A stretch of DNA of 64,000 nucleotides from Williamsia sp. (lineage in GTDB: Bacteria; Bacteroidota; Bacteroidia; Chitinophagales; Chitinophagaceae): assembly GCA_015069695.1 (NCBI GenBank), contig JADCRZ010000001.1, forward strand, positions 124,001-188,000, given 5' to 3'. Made by a program: the position numbers and the translations under genes. The notes beneath the pieces are model-generated. The model ran no database searches, was not told the DNA's origin, and saw only the letters and a program-made list of their open reading frames with translations. The stretch's first letter is position 1. Each line of letters begins with the position of its first letter. Positions 38,590-47,172 of the stretch are shown piece by piece.

Positions 38590-40653
38590 ATGAAAGCTAA
38601 CATCATAAAAGAGACCGGAGGTAAGTGGGGCCTGGGTTTGTTGATCGTACTGTGCGTTGCATCGTGCAGGTTGAAAGAGTACAACCCAACCTCTGTTTCG
38701 GAGGAGGCCGTACTGAGAAATTACGATGGGTGGAAAGCCTATCAGTCCAACTGTTACACAGGCCTGTGGGGATCGCTGATCGGGATGCCCTATGGAATCG
38801 TTTCGGAAGTGGGAACCGACCTGTGGACATTCCCCTATGGCAACCACAACCAAAACAAGGACGTGATGGCCTACGAAGAGTTCACGACCAATTCCGGACT
38901 CGTTAGAAACGTCTGGGATTTTGCCTGGGGCTCCATCAAGGACTGCAACAAAACCATTGAGCTGTCAACCAAGCTGACAAACGGAAATGCCAGCGATATA
39001 AAAATCCTGGTAGCAGAAGCCCAGCTCCTGCGGGCATATTATTATTCAGTGATCGTAACGCAGTTTGGTGAAGTGCCCCTGATAACGGTTGACGACCCTG
39101 TCAAGAACTTAAGTCCCAAACGGAGCACCGTGCCTGAAATTTACACGCAGATCGTTTCCGATTTAAGAGCTGCATTCCAGAACCTGCCTGTAACACCGTT
39201 TGAAAACAATCCGCAGCGTGTTACGAAAAAGGCTGCCCTGGGTCTTCTTGCCCGTGTTTATGCACAAGGGGCAGGAGAGGGGTTGAGTGAAGGCGGAAAA
39301 TCGTATTGGCTGCGCGCGAAAGAAGTGGCAGACAGCCTGATCACCAATATGGGCCCTTACGGCGCCGCGCTGTATGATGATTTCTCGAAAGTGTTTGCTG
39401 CTGCCAACAACAGGAACAACGCAGAGGTTTTGTTCACTGCCTATGGCCTGAATCCCTACACTGCTTCATACGATTATGCTACGGGCAACACAAAACCCAA
39501 CCTGTACCTTCACTATTATCCCAAGTTTGATGATGCATTCGGAACTGCAGACGTGTTTAAAAGAAGCGTCAACTCAAACACATCCAATGCGTATTATGGG
39601 CGCCTTAACCAGCAGTTTATCGCCCCTACAAAATACCTGATCAATTGCTTCAATGCAAAGTATGACAAACGCTGGGAAGGTACTTTCGTTACGGCATTCA
39701 CCAACTACTCGGGCGTGCAGGCCATTGCCAGCCTGGCCAGCGGCGTTCCTGCCCCGGCCAATGTTACCTACAGCGCTGCAACCGTTGCGCTTACAGCGGC
39801 CATGTGCACGAAGTATGGTATTGATGCTTCGCATGTAGGAGAGAAGATCTATCCTTATGCAGATGTAAACGCCCGCAATGCTTCCCAAAACGCTACCTGG
39901 CAATACATTCCCCAGATCTGGGACAAGGGTGTTTATACGGGAGCAACATCTGCTTTGAAAACTGTTGCCAATGCCAACGAACATCCATACCCGCTGGCTC
40001 CTGATGAAGACCGGTTTTTTGCTTACCTCAGCAAAGACCCGCTGAGTGCCGCCGATAAAAAAGCACGCAGGTATGTTACAGTGAACATCGATGATTTGTT
40101 TGACATGGCCTCGGACCCGACAGGCAGCACCTACAAAAGCGTTACCTCAAACAATGGCCTCACGCCGTCGAGCCTGGCCAACCTGTTTCCTGCCATGTCG
40201 AAGTTCAACCACAACTTTGATGGTGGATGGCTGGGCGGTAATTTCCAGCAAAAGCTGGGCAATATCATGATTATGCGGATGGCAGAAGTTTACCTGATTG
40301 CTGCGGAAGCTACGCTGCATGCAGGTGGCGATGGCGCGGCGGCTGCAAAATATCTAAATGAGCTGCGCAAACGTGCCTGCCGCAATCCTGCCGACTTTAA
40401 CGCATCAACCGGTATGCTGTTAACAACAGCTACGATGAACGATGTGTTTGATGAGTATGCCCGTGAATTGTGCGGTGAGTTTACCCGCTGGGCCTTGTTA
40501 AAACGCAACAAGGCATTTGAAACCCGTTTACAAACCTACAATAAAACAGCATCTGTAAACTTTAACCCGGCCAGGCATTACAAGCGCCCCATTCCATTTG
40601 TCTTCCTCAACCAGATCAACAATGCAGATGATTTTGGAACGAATGGGTATTAA
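38590..40653 (+). CDS. RagB/SusD family lipoprotein
   Basis: A 687-residue nutrient-binding lipoprotein, partner lid of the SusC receptor. A lipoprotein signal ends in the lipobox VASC (cysteine about 20). SusD TPR helices occur around ILVAEAQLLRAYYYSVIVTQ and GLLARVYAQGAG; the C-terminal RagB domain has MRMAEVYLIAAEATLHAGGD and YARELCGEFTRWALLKRNKA. At 687 residues it is longer than classical SusD (about 550) because of an insert around residues 280-450, which includes VDDLFD-like segments. It ends the operon; motif copy B of the dispersed repeat lies 110 bases downstream. Confidence 0.95.
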   Translation: MKANIIKETGGKWGLGLLIVLCVASCRLKEYNPTSVSEEAVLRNYDGWKAYQSNCYTGLWGSLIGMPYGIVSEVGTDLWTFPYGNHNQNKDVMAYEEFTTNSGLVRNVWDFAWGSIKDCNKTIELSTKLTNGNASDIKILVAEAQLLRAYYYSVIVTQFGEVPLITVDDPVKNLSPKRSTVPEIYTQIVSDLRAAFQNLPVTPFENNPQRVTKKAALGLLARVYAQGAGEGLSEGGKSYWLRAKEVADSLITNMGPYGAALYDDFSKVFAAANNRNNAEVLFTAYGLNPYTASYDYATGNTKPNLYLHYYPKFDDAFGTADVFKRSVNSNTSNAYYGRLNQQFIAPTKYLINCFNAKYDKRWEGTFVTAFTNYSGVQAIASLASGVPAPANVTYSAATVALTAAMCTKYGIDASHVGEKIYPYADVNARNASQNATWQYIPQIWDKGVYTGATSALKTVANANEHPYPLAPDEDRFFAYLSKDPLSAADKKARRYVTVNIDDLFDMASDPTGSTYKSVTSNNGLTPSSLANLFPAMSKFNHNFDGGWLGGNFQQKLGNIMIMRMAEVYLIAAEATLHAGGDGAAAAKYLNELRKRACRNPADFNASTGMLLTTATMNDVFDEYARELCGEFTRWALLKRNKAFETRLQTYNKTASVNFNPARHYKRPIPFVFLNQINNADDFGTNGY

Positions 40654-40761
40654 AGGTAGCTGGAATCGGGCGGTATAGAGTTGATTGGGAGGGGTGGGTT
40701 CCTGCCGGCATGTGTTTTACGTATGCATTTCATGTACCCCCCTTCTCAACACTGCACACCA

Positions 40762-40779
40762 CCAAATTCAAATCGGTAA
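40762..40779 (-). repeat. Copy of the dispersed ATACCAATTTGAATTTAG motif
   Basis: Minus-strand TTACCGATTTGAATTTGG, 15 of 18 bases equal to the motif at 45621. Intergenic, between the convergent SusD and S41 peptidase genes. Confidence 0.4.
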
Positions 40780-40801
40780 GGGATCAAAGCCATGAGGTCT
40801 G

Positions 40802-42250
40802 TTAATCCTTGCCGGGCCCGGTTTTCGCAGCATTGCCCTGCCTGTTTTGGAGGTATTTCAATGCTGCTTCCAGCACCACATCCTTGTTTTCCAGGTAGTC
40901 TTTCACGGTGGGCGTTACCCTGATGTCTGGCTGTATGCCGTAGCCTACAAATTCACGGCCGTCCGGGTAGGTGTCTTTTTTGATGCAAACACGGGCACCG
41001 CCGCCGCCCGGCAGGTCAAAGCTGGCGGGCATGCCGGTGCTGCCGTTGGTAGGCTCGCCCATTTTAATGATGTGCTTTTGGTTGTCTGCACCGATCAGAA
41101 AATCTTCGGCCGCAGATTCGGTGTGGTGGCTGGTAAGTACAACAACGGGTGCCGTCAGCCTTTTGGTTTCTTCCCCTACTTTCGAGCGCCATACGCCGGG
41201 CTCGTTGTAAACTGCGTAACCATTGTACAACAGCCAGGCTTTCCGTTTATTCCTGTTTCCCACTGTATCAGCAGGTGTAACATACTTGCCGATTGCCTTT
41301 AGGTAAGGATCGTAGGTTCTTATAACGGAAGCCGCTCCCAGGATCAGGGAGTCTTTTACAAAATGCCTTAAAATATTGAACGCCACCCCGTCATCGCCTC
41401 CGCCGTTGTAGCGCAAGTCAATGATAATGCCCTTTGATTTTTCCAATGAAGGCAGTATGCGCTCAAACAGGCTGTCTACCTTTGAATCTGCGCCAAACGT
41501 ATTGAGCGCCACGTAGGCAATGTTGTTGGGAAGGAGCTTCCAGGCAAAACCTTCTCTTTTTTGCTCTTCAGGGTATGCACCAAGGTCTGGATAAAACACA
41601 CTGTCTTTCACCTTGGCATGTGTCAGCGTATAGGCCGCTTCTTCCCCGTCCGGTTTTCTGAGCCTGATCTTAAAAGTAGATCCGGGCGTTCCCATTAAAA
41701 GCATACCGGATGCAACATCGTCTCTTGCATAATCTGTCGAACTGGATATATAAGGTGCAATGCTGTCTTGTATATACTTCCGGGTGGGCAGTCCGTTTAC
41801 TTCTATGATCTCGCTGCCCAGCGGAAACAATTGCGCGTCCTTTTTCCAGGTTCTTTTGACGATCACTTTGTTGTCTACTCTTGTTAGGACCAACAGGTAA
41901 TCCCCGAACGTGTTGAACATAAAGCTCAGGCCTTTTATATCAGGGTAAAAAATTTCTGTATGGCCATCTTTCAGCAGGGCGCAAAATTTTTTCAGCAGCC
42001 GGTAATATTCGTAGTCATTTTGTGTTGCCTGCACCTGTGGTATGAGAGCTTTATAGGCACTGTCCCATGTCTGGCGATCTATCTTATCAAAATACACAAA
42101 ATTGTAGTTCACTTCCTGCCAGAATTTTGACAATCCGTATACTTTATCGGCAGGGGAGATCGTATTGGAAATCTGGGCATCGGTGCGGGTATAAATAAAG
42201 GCAGTTGACAATACCATCATGGACCGGAACAGCCATGCTCGTTTTTTCAT
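40802..42250 (-). CDS. S41 family peptidase
   Basis: A 482-residue periplasmic peptidase of the C-terminal processing protease group. It starts with a signal peptide (MVLSTAFIYTRTDAQ), followed by an N-terminal domain (SKFWQEVNYNFVYFDKIDRQ) that is typical of the tricorn-like S41 members of Bacteroidota, a PDZ-like region (GSEIIEVNGLPTRKYIQDSI), and the catalytic domain. The nucleophile serine is in SHHTESAAEDFLIG (about 389-402), preceded by GIIIDLRYNGGGDDGVAFNI; the glycine-rich PGGGGARVCIKKD follows. Function: proteolysis of unknown substrates. It is convergent with the SusD gene. Confidence 0.92.
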   Translation of the reverse strand: MKKRAWLFRSMMVLSTAFIYTRTDAQISNTISPADKVYGLSKFWQEVNYNFVYFDKIDRQTWDSAYKALIPQVQATQNDYEYYRLLKKFCALLKDGHTEIFYPDIKGLSFMFNTFGDYLLVLTRVDNKVIVKRTWKKDAQLFPLGSEIIEVNGLPTRKYIQDSIAPYISSSTDYARDDVASGMLLMGTPGSTFKIRLRKPDGEEAAYTLTHAKVKDSVFYPDLGAYPEEQKREGFAWKLLPNNIAYVALNTFGADSKVDSLFERILPSLEKSKGIIIDLRYNGGGDDGVAFNILRHFVKDSLILGAASVIRTYDPYLKAIGKYVTPADTVGNRNKRKAWLLYNGYAVYNEPGVWRSKVGEETKRLTAPVVVLTSHHTESAAEDFLIGADNQKHIIKMGEPTNGSTGMPASFDLPGGGGARVCIKKDTYPDGREFVGYGIQPDIRVTPTVKDYLENKDVVLEAALKYLQNRQGNAAKTGPGKD

Positions 42251-42263
42251 ACGGTTGATTTAT

Positions 42264-42570
42264 AGGCAGGTGAATCGTGGTGTGCATTGCGATGTGTTCA
42301 ACAAGGTAAGCTTTAAATCGATGCGCCTGTATGCGGAACTGACGCTGCCGGTCAGCACCTGGTTTGATATAAAGGCAGGCAGCCGTTACGGGCGGACTGA
42401 AACCAATTCCTTTTATTTCAAAGCAAGCAGCAGGAAAATCCGCGCTATAATACCCTGGTTCCCTCCGTCTATTTATCCAGGAAGCTGGCTGGTGAACAAA
42501 GCCTGAAGATCAGCTATTCCACTATACCATACCGGCTTGCTGTATGCAGCCGGACCTGTACGGTTGCATA
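42264..42570 (+). pseudogene. Remnant of an outer membrane beta-barrel receptor
   Basis: Two frames encode consecutive pieces of an outer membrane beta-barrel protein (PF14905-like): MRLYAELTLPVSTWFDIKAG then SRYGRTETNSFYFKAS in the first, and, after a shift near 42428, NPRYNTLVPSVYLSRKLAGE and QSLKISYS in the second. Intact relatives are around 800-930 residues. The N-terminal half and the last third are missing. No start codon belongs to it. It lies between divergent genes and has no function. Confidence 0.55.
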
Positions 42571-42576
42571 GCAGGC

Positions 42577-42999
42577 TCACTGCCAGGCGATGACGAGGGT
42601 GCCCAATAAGATAAGAGCTGCGCCCATGCCGGTTTTCCAGCTGATGGTTTCGCCCAGGAAAACAACGGACAAGATGATCGCAAGGGCTACACTCAGCTTA
42701 TCTACCGGCGCCACCTGCGATACTTTGCCTGCCTGCAGGGCGCGGAAATAACAAAGCCACGACATGCCTGTCGCCAGGCCGGAGAGCAGCAGGAAGGTCC
42801 AGTTCTGGCGTGTGAGCTGCTCTATGCCGCCCAGCTTGTTCCTGAAAAAGACAATACCCCAGGCCAGCAGCAGGATCACAACGGTGCGGATCGCTGTAGC
42901 CAGGTCGCTGTCTACGCCTTTTATCCCCATCTTGGCGAAAATAGCTGTCAGGGCTGCAAAGAAGGCTGATAACAGGGCAAGAAAAAACCAAGTGTTCAT
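42577..42999 (-). CDS. EamA-domain half-size transporter
   Basis: A 140-residue membrane protein with one EamA (DMT) domain and five predicted helices: FFLALLSAFFAALTAIFAKM (5-24), IRTVVILLLAWGIVFFRN, WTFLLLSGLATGMSWLCYFR, LSVALAIILSVVFLGETISW and MGAALILLGTLVIAW. Typical DMT exporters have ten helices and two EamA domains; single-domain members of this form work as homodimers. The motif GLATGMSWLCYFRALQAGKV is diagnostic. The transported compound is unknown. It lies convergent with the OMP remnant. Confidence 0.85.
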   Translation of the reverse strand: MNTWFFLALLSAFFAALTAIFAKMGIKGVDSDLATAIRTVVILLLAWGIVFFRNKLGGIEQLTRQNWTFLLLSGLATGMSWLCYFRALQAGKVSQVAPVDKLSVALAIILSVVFLGETISWKTGMGAALILLGTLVIAWQ

Positions 43000-43050
43000 A
43001 AGCGGCCATTTAGTCCGGCATCAAAGTTACGCACGGATGCCTTGCTTCCG

Positions 43051-43140
43051 CTACGCTGCCCGCAGGCTTTTGACCGGGTTGGCAATCGCTGCTTTGATGG
43101 AATGAAAGCTGGCGGTAAGCAAGGCAATCGCAAGGGTTCT
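43051..43140 (-). pseudogene. C-terminal tail of an FtsX/MacB-type ABC permease
   Basis: Thirty codons that read LAIALLTASFHSIKAAIANP and then VKSLRAA followed by a stop. This is the characteristic last helix and tail of MacB/FtsX permeases of Bacteroidota. The rest of the gene (normally about 800 codons) is missing; the GH92 gene follows immediately on the same strand. Confidence 0.6.
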
Positions 43141-43153
43141 GCAATTTCATCAG

Positions 43154-45511
43154 CTACTCTGCCCGGGACTTGTTTGAAGAAACCGGGCCCGCCTGCCAGC
43201 GGCCCCGTTCCGGTATCGCACTTCCCATCTTAAGCAGCAGCACACCACCTTTCAGCAAATCGTCGTGTGAGAAAAACAGGCGGTCCAAGGGCTTTCCGTT
43301 CAACCGGACTGATTGGATATACTTGTTTTTGGAAGAATTGTTTTCAGCTACAACGGTAAATTTTTTTCCGTTGGGAAGATAGATGGTTATCCGGGAAAAC
43401 AGGGGACTGGTGATGGCGTAAACCGGCAGTCCGGGCGTAACAGGGTAGAAGCCCATGGCAGAAAACACGACAAACGAAGACATAGAGCCACCATCTTCAT
43501 CACCCGGAACGCCAAATATATTGTCCTGAAACCAGGTGTCCAGTACAAGCCGGGTGTATTTCTGGGTTTTCCAGGGTGCGTCTGTGTAATTGAACAGGTA
43601 AGGAATAAAGAAGTTGACCTGGTTTCCCATAGAAAACTGCCCGATCATGCTTGTCTGGTCAGGGAACCGCGACAGAAAGCTGATCTTGCTCCTGTCCAGT
43701 CCTTCCCGGAAAAACTGGTCGAGGTTTTGCTCGAACGGAGCCTTTCCGCCCATCAGTTCCTGTAGCCCGGTGAGGTCATGCTGTACATTCCAGCGGTAAC
43801 ACCAGCCGTTGTTTTCATTGTAGTAATCCAGTCCGGCGGGACCGCCATCAAATTTTGGATCGATGTCTATCCAGTTGCCCCGGGCATCTTTGGGCATAAA
43901 CATGCTGTTTGTTGGGTTCCAAACCTGGCGGTAATTTTTTGCGCGGCGGGCAAACCGGGCAGAGAGGGTGTCCTTGTTCAACAGGCCCGCGAGTTCACTC
44001 ACGGCCCAGCTATCATAGCTGTCTCCAAGGGTAACTGCAACGGATGAACGCTTTTGGCCGGGCTTTGCCAGGACCATAGAATCTGTTTCGGGTTCGTTGG
44101 GATGCAGGGCCGGGTAATAACCCTTGTTATAATAAAATTCTTCCAGGGCACTTTTGGGACCGTTCCGGCTGGGAAGCAGGGTGGCCTGCTCTTCACTTTT
44201 TACAACACCTTCGAGTGCCCTTTGTACATCAAAATTGCGGATGCCTTTTCTGTATGCGTCTAAAAACAGGATGCTGGAATGAAAGGCAAACATGCCTGCC
44301 CTGTCGCCATAAAATTTAGGGTATTCAGGCATCCAGCCACTTTGCGTGTAGGCATTTACGTAAGACTGGAGCATGTCGGCTTCTTTCTGCGGATCCAGGA
44401 TGCAGCGCAGGGGATGCAGGGCCAGGTAATTGCCCCAGCTGTAGTCATCGGTGTAAAAGGAGTTCTTGTCTTCATGCACCTTGTTGTCATAGGCGCTGAA
44501 GTACTTCCCTTCTTCGGTCATGTTTACCATGCGGGCATAGCAGCGGTACAGGGCCGTATAAAAACTTCTTTTCTGCGCTTCGGTTCCACCCGCTACCTCG
44601 ATCTGTCCGATTGTTTTCTCCCAGGTTTTTTTGCCCCTTTCTTTTAGCTGCTCGAATGTGGTATTGCTTAATTCTTTTTCATAGTTCCTGCGGGCCTGAT
44701 CGATCCCGACAAAGGAAACCGCATACCGGAATTCTATGGTGGCAGGAGTCTCTTCTGCATAGCTGAAATAAGCCCGCTGTCCCGGCATTTTCTTTGGCTT
44801 TTCAGGTGTGCCATTTACCGTGTACTTGCCCCAGTCTTTTTCTTCGTCCCGCTTGCCGCTGACCGGCTGGCCGGTGAACTCGCCCCACATGTAAGCGATC
44901 CCTTTTTGCTGGTGGATGGCATCATCAACAAATTCTTTTCCGCTTATCTTCCGGCCGTCTTCTATGGTGTACTCTCCATTTGGGTAATAGTGCGAAAGCA
45001 ACAAATTCTTCTTCACGCCTTTTGGAAAAGTAAACCGGTAAATACCTGCTTTTTCACCGGCCGTGAACTCGGTCAGTATCCCATCGTCGGTGAGTTCCAC
45101 TGCATAGTACCAGGGACGGGTGGTTTCAAAATCATGGTCATAGGTCAGTCTCCTGTACCAGCCGGTATCTGTTAAAGGGCCTAAGGAAGGCTTGATGGCA
45201 AAGACCATCTGCGGGGTAATGATGTTCAGGGCCGTGAGCGGAAAATCGGTGATCTGCATATCCAGGTGGTCTTGCCGCTTGGGAAAAACCCTGATCAACT
45301 GATTGGGCAGATGAACCACGGGGCGGTTGGTATTTAACAGGGGCGCCACATTGCCAATGGTGGGATCGATGTAGGAAACAGGACTCGGCGCAGCCTTTCC
45401 TGCTTGCGTTTTTACCTGTGCATACCCGTGGCTGCAGGGAGCGAGCAGACAGAAAAAAAAGAACAACTTGCAGGAAGCAGGGATGGCAATTTTCAATCGT
45501 GTCGTTAGCAT
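43154..45511 (-). CDS. Alpha-mannosidase, GH92
   Basis: A 785-residue exo-alpha-mannosidase of family GH92 that removes alpha-1,2, 1,3 or other linked mannose from N-glycans or yeast mannan in a calcium-dependent inverting reaction. Signal peptide: LFFFFCLLAPCSHGYAQ; the start at 45511 was preferred to 45553 for this reason. Family blocks: YIDPTIGNVAPLLNTNRPVV near the N-terminus, YTDDYSWGNYLALHPLRCIL near the middle, and PGDEDGGSMSSFVVFSAMGF near the C-terminus, which holds the catalytic carboxylates of the (alpha/alpha)6 domain. The N-terminal beta domain is complete. Upstream lies a 12-base inverted repeat (45629-45660). Confidence 0.93.
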   Translation of the reverse strand: MLTTRLKIAIPASCKLFFFFCLLAPCSHGYAQVKTQAGKAAPSPVSYIDPTIGNVAPLLNTNRPVVHLPNQLIRVFPKRQDHLDMQITDFPLTALNIITPQMVFAIKPSLGPLTDTGWYRRLTYDHDFETTRPWYYAVELTDDGILTEFTAGEKAGIYRFTFPKGVKKNLLLSHYYPNGEYTIEDGRKISGKEFVDDAIHQQKGIAYMWGEFTGQPVSGKRDEEKDWGKYTVNGTPEKPKKMPGQRAYFSYAEETPATIEFRYAVSFVGIDQARRNYEKELSNTTFEQLKERGKKTWEKTIGQIEVAGGTEAQKRSFYTALYRCYARMVNMTEEGKYFSAYDNKVHEDKNSFYTDDYSWGNYLALHPLRCILDPQKEADMLQSYVNAYTQSGWMPEYPKFYGDRAGMFAFHSSILFLDAYRKGIRNFDVQRALEGVVKSEEQATLLPSRNGPKSALEEFYYNKGYYPALHPNEPETDSMVLAKPGQKRSSVAVTLGDSYDSWAVSELAGLLNKDTLSARFARRAKNYRQVWNPTNSMFMPKDARGNWIDIDPKFDGGPAGLDYYNENNGWCYRWNVQHDLTGLQELMGGKAPFEQNLDQFFREGLDRSKISFLSRFPDQTSMIGQFSMGNQVNFFIPYLFNYTDAPWKTQKYTRLVLDTWFQDNIFGVPGDEDGGSMSSFVVFSAMGFYPVTPGLPVYAITSPLFSRITIYLPNGKKFTVVAENNSSKNKYIQSVRLNGKPLDRLFFSHDDLLKGGVLLLKMGSAIPERGRWQAGPVSSNKSRAE

Positions 45512-45620
45512 GGCTGTTAGGTGTTTGTATTCTTCCCCTATTAAAGGGTTCAATCAGTAGCTTGTGAACCTGTCCTCAACGCGCCCCTGAAAATAAAACA
45601 ACGCTTCGAATATTCCTGTA

Positions 45621-45668
45621 ATACCAATTTGAATTTAGAATACCACACTTCTAAATTCAACTGGATAT
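45621..45668. repeat. Palindromic pair of the ATACCAATTTGAATTTAG motif
   Basis: ATACCAATTTGAATTTAG at 45621-45638 faces an inverted copy CTAAATTCAACTGGATAT at 45651-45668; the inner 12 bases of each arm (45629-45640 and 45649-45660) match perfectly. It lies 110 bases upstream of the GH92 start, where an operator or a promoter repeat would be expected. Confidence 0.55.
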
Positions 45669-45707
45669 AAGACGCAAACCCGCTGCTATGCTCCTTTTTG
45701 ATCAGGT

Positions 45708-46435
45708 CTATTTCCGGTCGCCGGAGAGCCGGGCTGATAGGGCTTGCGTGTGTTCAGTGGGGAACAGCGCAAAGGTCCGTTTTGCCCCATTGTGCCGCAT
45801 CCCGCAGGGCGGGGTCACCCGGAGGCAGCACTTCGGCGAAGGATTCCGCCGCCTCCTATTTTGCTCCTCCATCCCGAACCGCTGCAGGTTGTTTACAATG
45901 AGCGGCACGGCGGCCGACCAGCTGCGCCCGCTGTTTTGGACCAGAAAGCGCAGTTCATCGGTATCGGGTATAGCTTTTTTGCGGGTATTTACCCATGCAT
46001 CGAGCACCGCTGTGTTGTCCAGTTGCAGGACTGTCCGCATCCTTGCATAGGTCTGCAGGAAAGCAGGTGAGCGCTCACCCGCGCTGAAGCGGGCTTCATA
46101 GGCCGAGAGGCGGACAGAGACGCTGTCTTTTCCCAATGCTTCGAGGCCCGAACTGATAAAGTCTGCTGTTCCCATGTAGTCCGTCTGGCGGCTGCGCAAT
46201 GTTCCGCTGCTCTCGAGATAAAGCCAGGTGGGGTAGGCACTGATGCTATACGTTTTGCTCAGGGCCGGACCTTCCCCTTTTTCCGCATTCAGGCGGTAGC
46301 TGATAAAATGGTTGTTGTAAAATTCACCTACTTCAGCCAACACAAAAACCTCTTGTTCCATGCGCTTACAGGGGGCACACCAATCGGTATAAATATCAAC
46401 AGCAGTATACCTGTAAAAATGATCAGCGGCCTCAT
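45708..46435 (-). pseudogene. Thioredoxin family protein, frameshifted
   Basis: A thioredoxin-like gene broken in several places. A start with signal-like helix (MRPLIIFTGILLLIFIP, from 46435) is in one frame; the redox motif TDWCAPCKRMEQEVF is in another, with about 50 residues of the fold missing between them. The long frame 46361-45708 then gives ISYRLNAEKGEGPALSKTYS and ISAYPTWLYLESSGT. Near 45866 the frame shifts again: EAAESFAEVLPPGDPALRDA continues in the next frame after a TAG. The protein would have been an exported thioredoxin with a helical C-terminal domain. Confidence 0.6.
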
Positions 46436-46440
46436 AGGGG

Positions 46441-46749
46441 TAAATTTAGTAACAATCTTTAAATTTAGTTTTGAAGAGGATGATATTGTAAGTTTCCAGG
46501 CCATTGTTCTTTATTGGAAAAAGATCATGTAAGACCGAAAAAAACTACTGCCATCATGAAAGCGATTGCAAGCATACTGTTCGTAGTTGGCGCTATTGCT
46601 GTCCGGTGTGATTGAGCAACTGGACGTGGACGAGCTCCTGCAAATGCGGGTAAAGCTAAGGGCCTTCCTTGGCCAGTTACCCAGAGGTTGTTACCTTGCC
46701 GGAAGCAGGTTGCTGAAGTGCAATTAAATTTATCTATCCGGCCATGGCT
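46441..46749. other. Spacer with a possible lipoprotein remnant
   Basis: A 20-codon plus-strand frame at 46556-46615 encodes MKAIASILFVVGAIAVRCD, the form of a lipoprotein signal cut short, followed in another frame by about 38 codons. No family is recognised. Nothing else is seen. Confidence 0.25.
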
Positions 46750-47163
46750 TCACGCGATGGACCGTGCCTTGCATAGCTCGATAAAGAATGAGACCGTGTC
46801 AAGGCTTTCTTTGTAGGAAAGGGGCTTGGTTATATAAGAGTGTGCGCCGAGTGACAGGCATCTTTCTTTTTCCAGGTCGTTGATAGAAGTAGAATAAATT
46901 ACGACCGGTATCGTGTTAAAACGGGGATCATTTTTCAGGCTCATCAGGGTTTGCGTGCCGTTCATCTTGGGCATGTTCAAATCCAGCACGATCAAAGAGA
47001 CGCCGGATTGCAGCTCAGGATTTTCATTCAGCATTTCCACGGCAATTTCACCGTTGTCTGCAAAAACAAGGTGTACATCTGAACGCAGGTCTTTTACTAC
47101 GTCGGCAATGATGGAGGCATCATCCGGATCGTCATCCACCAATAGTATTTTGAAAGCTTCCAT
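46750..47163 (-). CDS. Response regulator, receiver domain only
   Basis: A 137-residue receiver-only protein. The acidic pocket VDDDPDD lies at 9-15, the phospho-acceptor aspartate in LIVLDLNMPKMNG (about 58-70), the conserved threonine/serine in VVIYSTSIN, and the lysine in SYITKPLSYKE (about 109-119). No output domain follows. This type (rcp1/CheY-like of Bacteroidota) generally acts by protein contact. It is the last gene of the six-gene stressosome operon, nine bases after the kinase. Confidence 0.92.
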   Translation of the reverse strand: MEAFKILLVDDDPDDASIIADVVKDLRSDVHLVFADNGEIAVEMLNENPELQSGVSLIVLDLNMPKMNGTQTLMSLKNDPRFNTIPVVIYSTSINDLEKERCLSLGAHSYITKPLSYKESLDTVSFFIELCKARSIA

Positions 47164-47172
47164 TTGAAAAAG

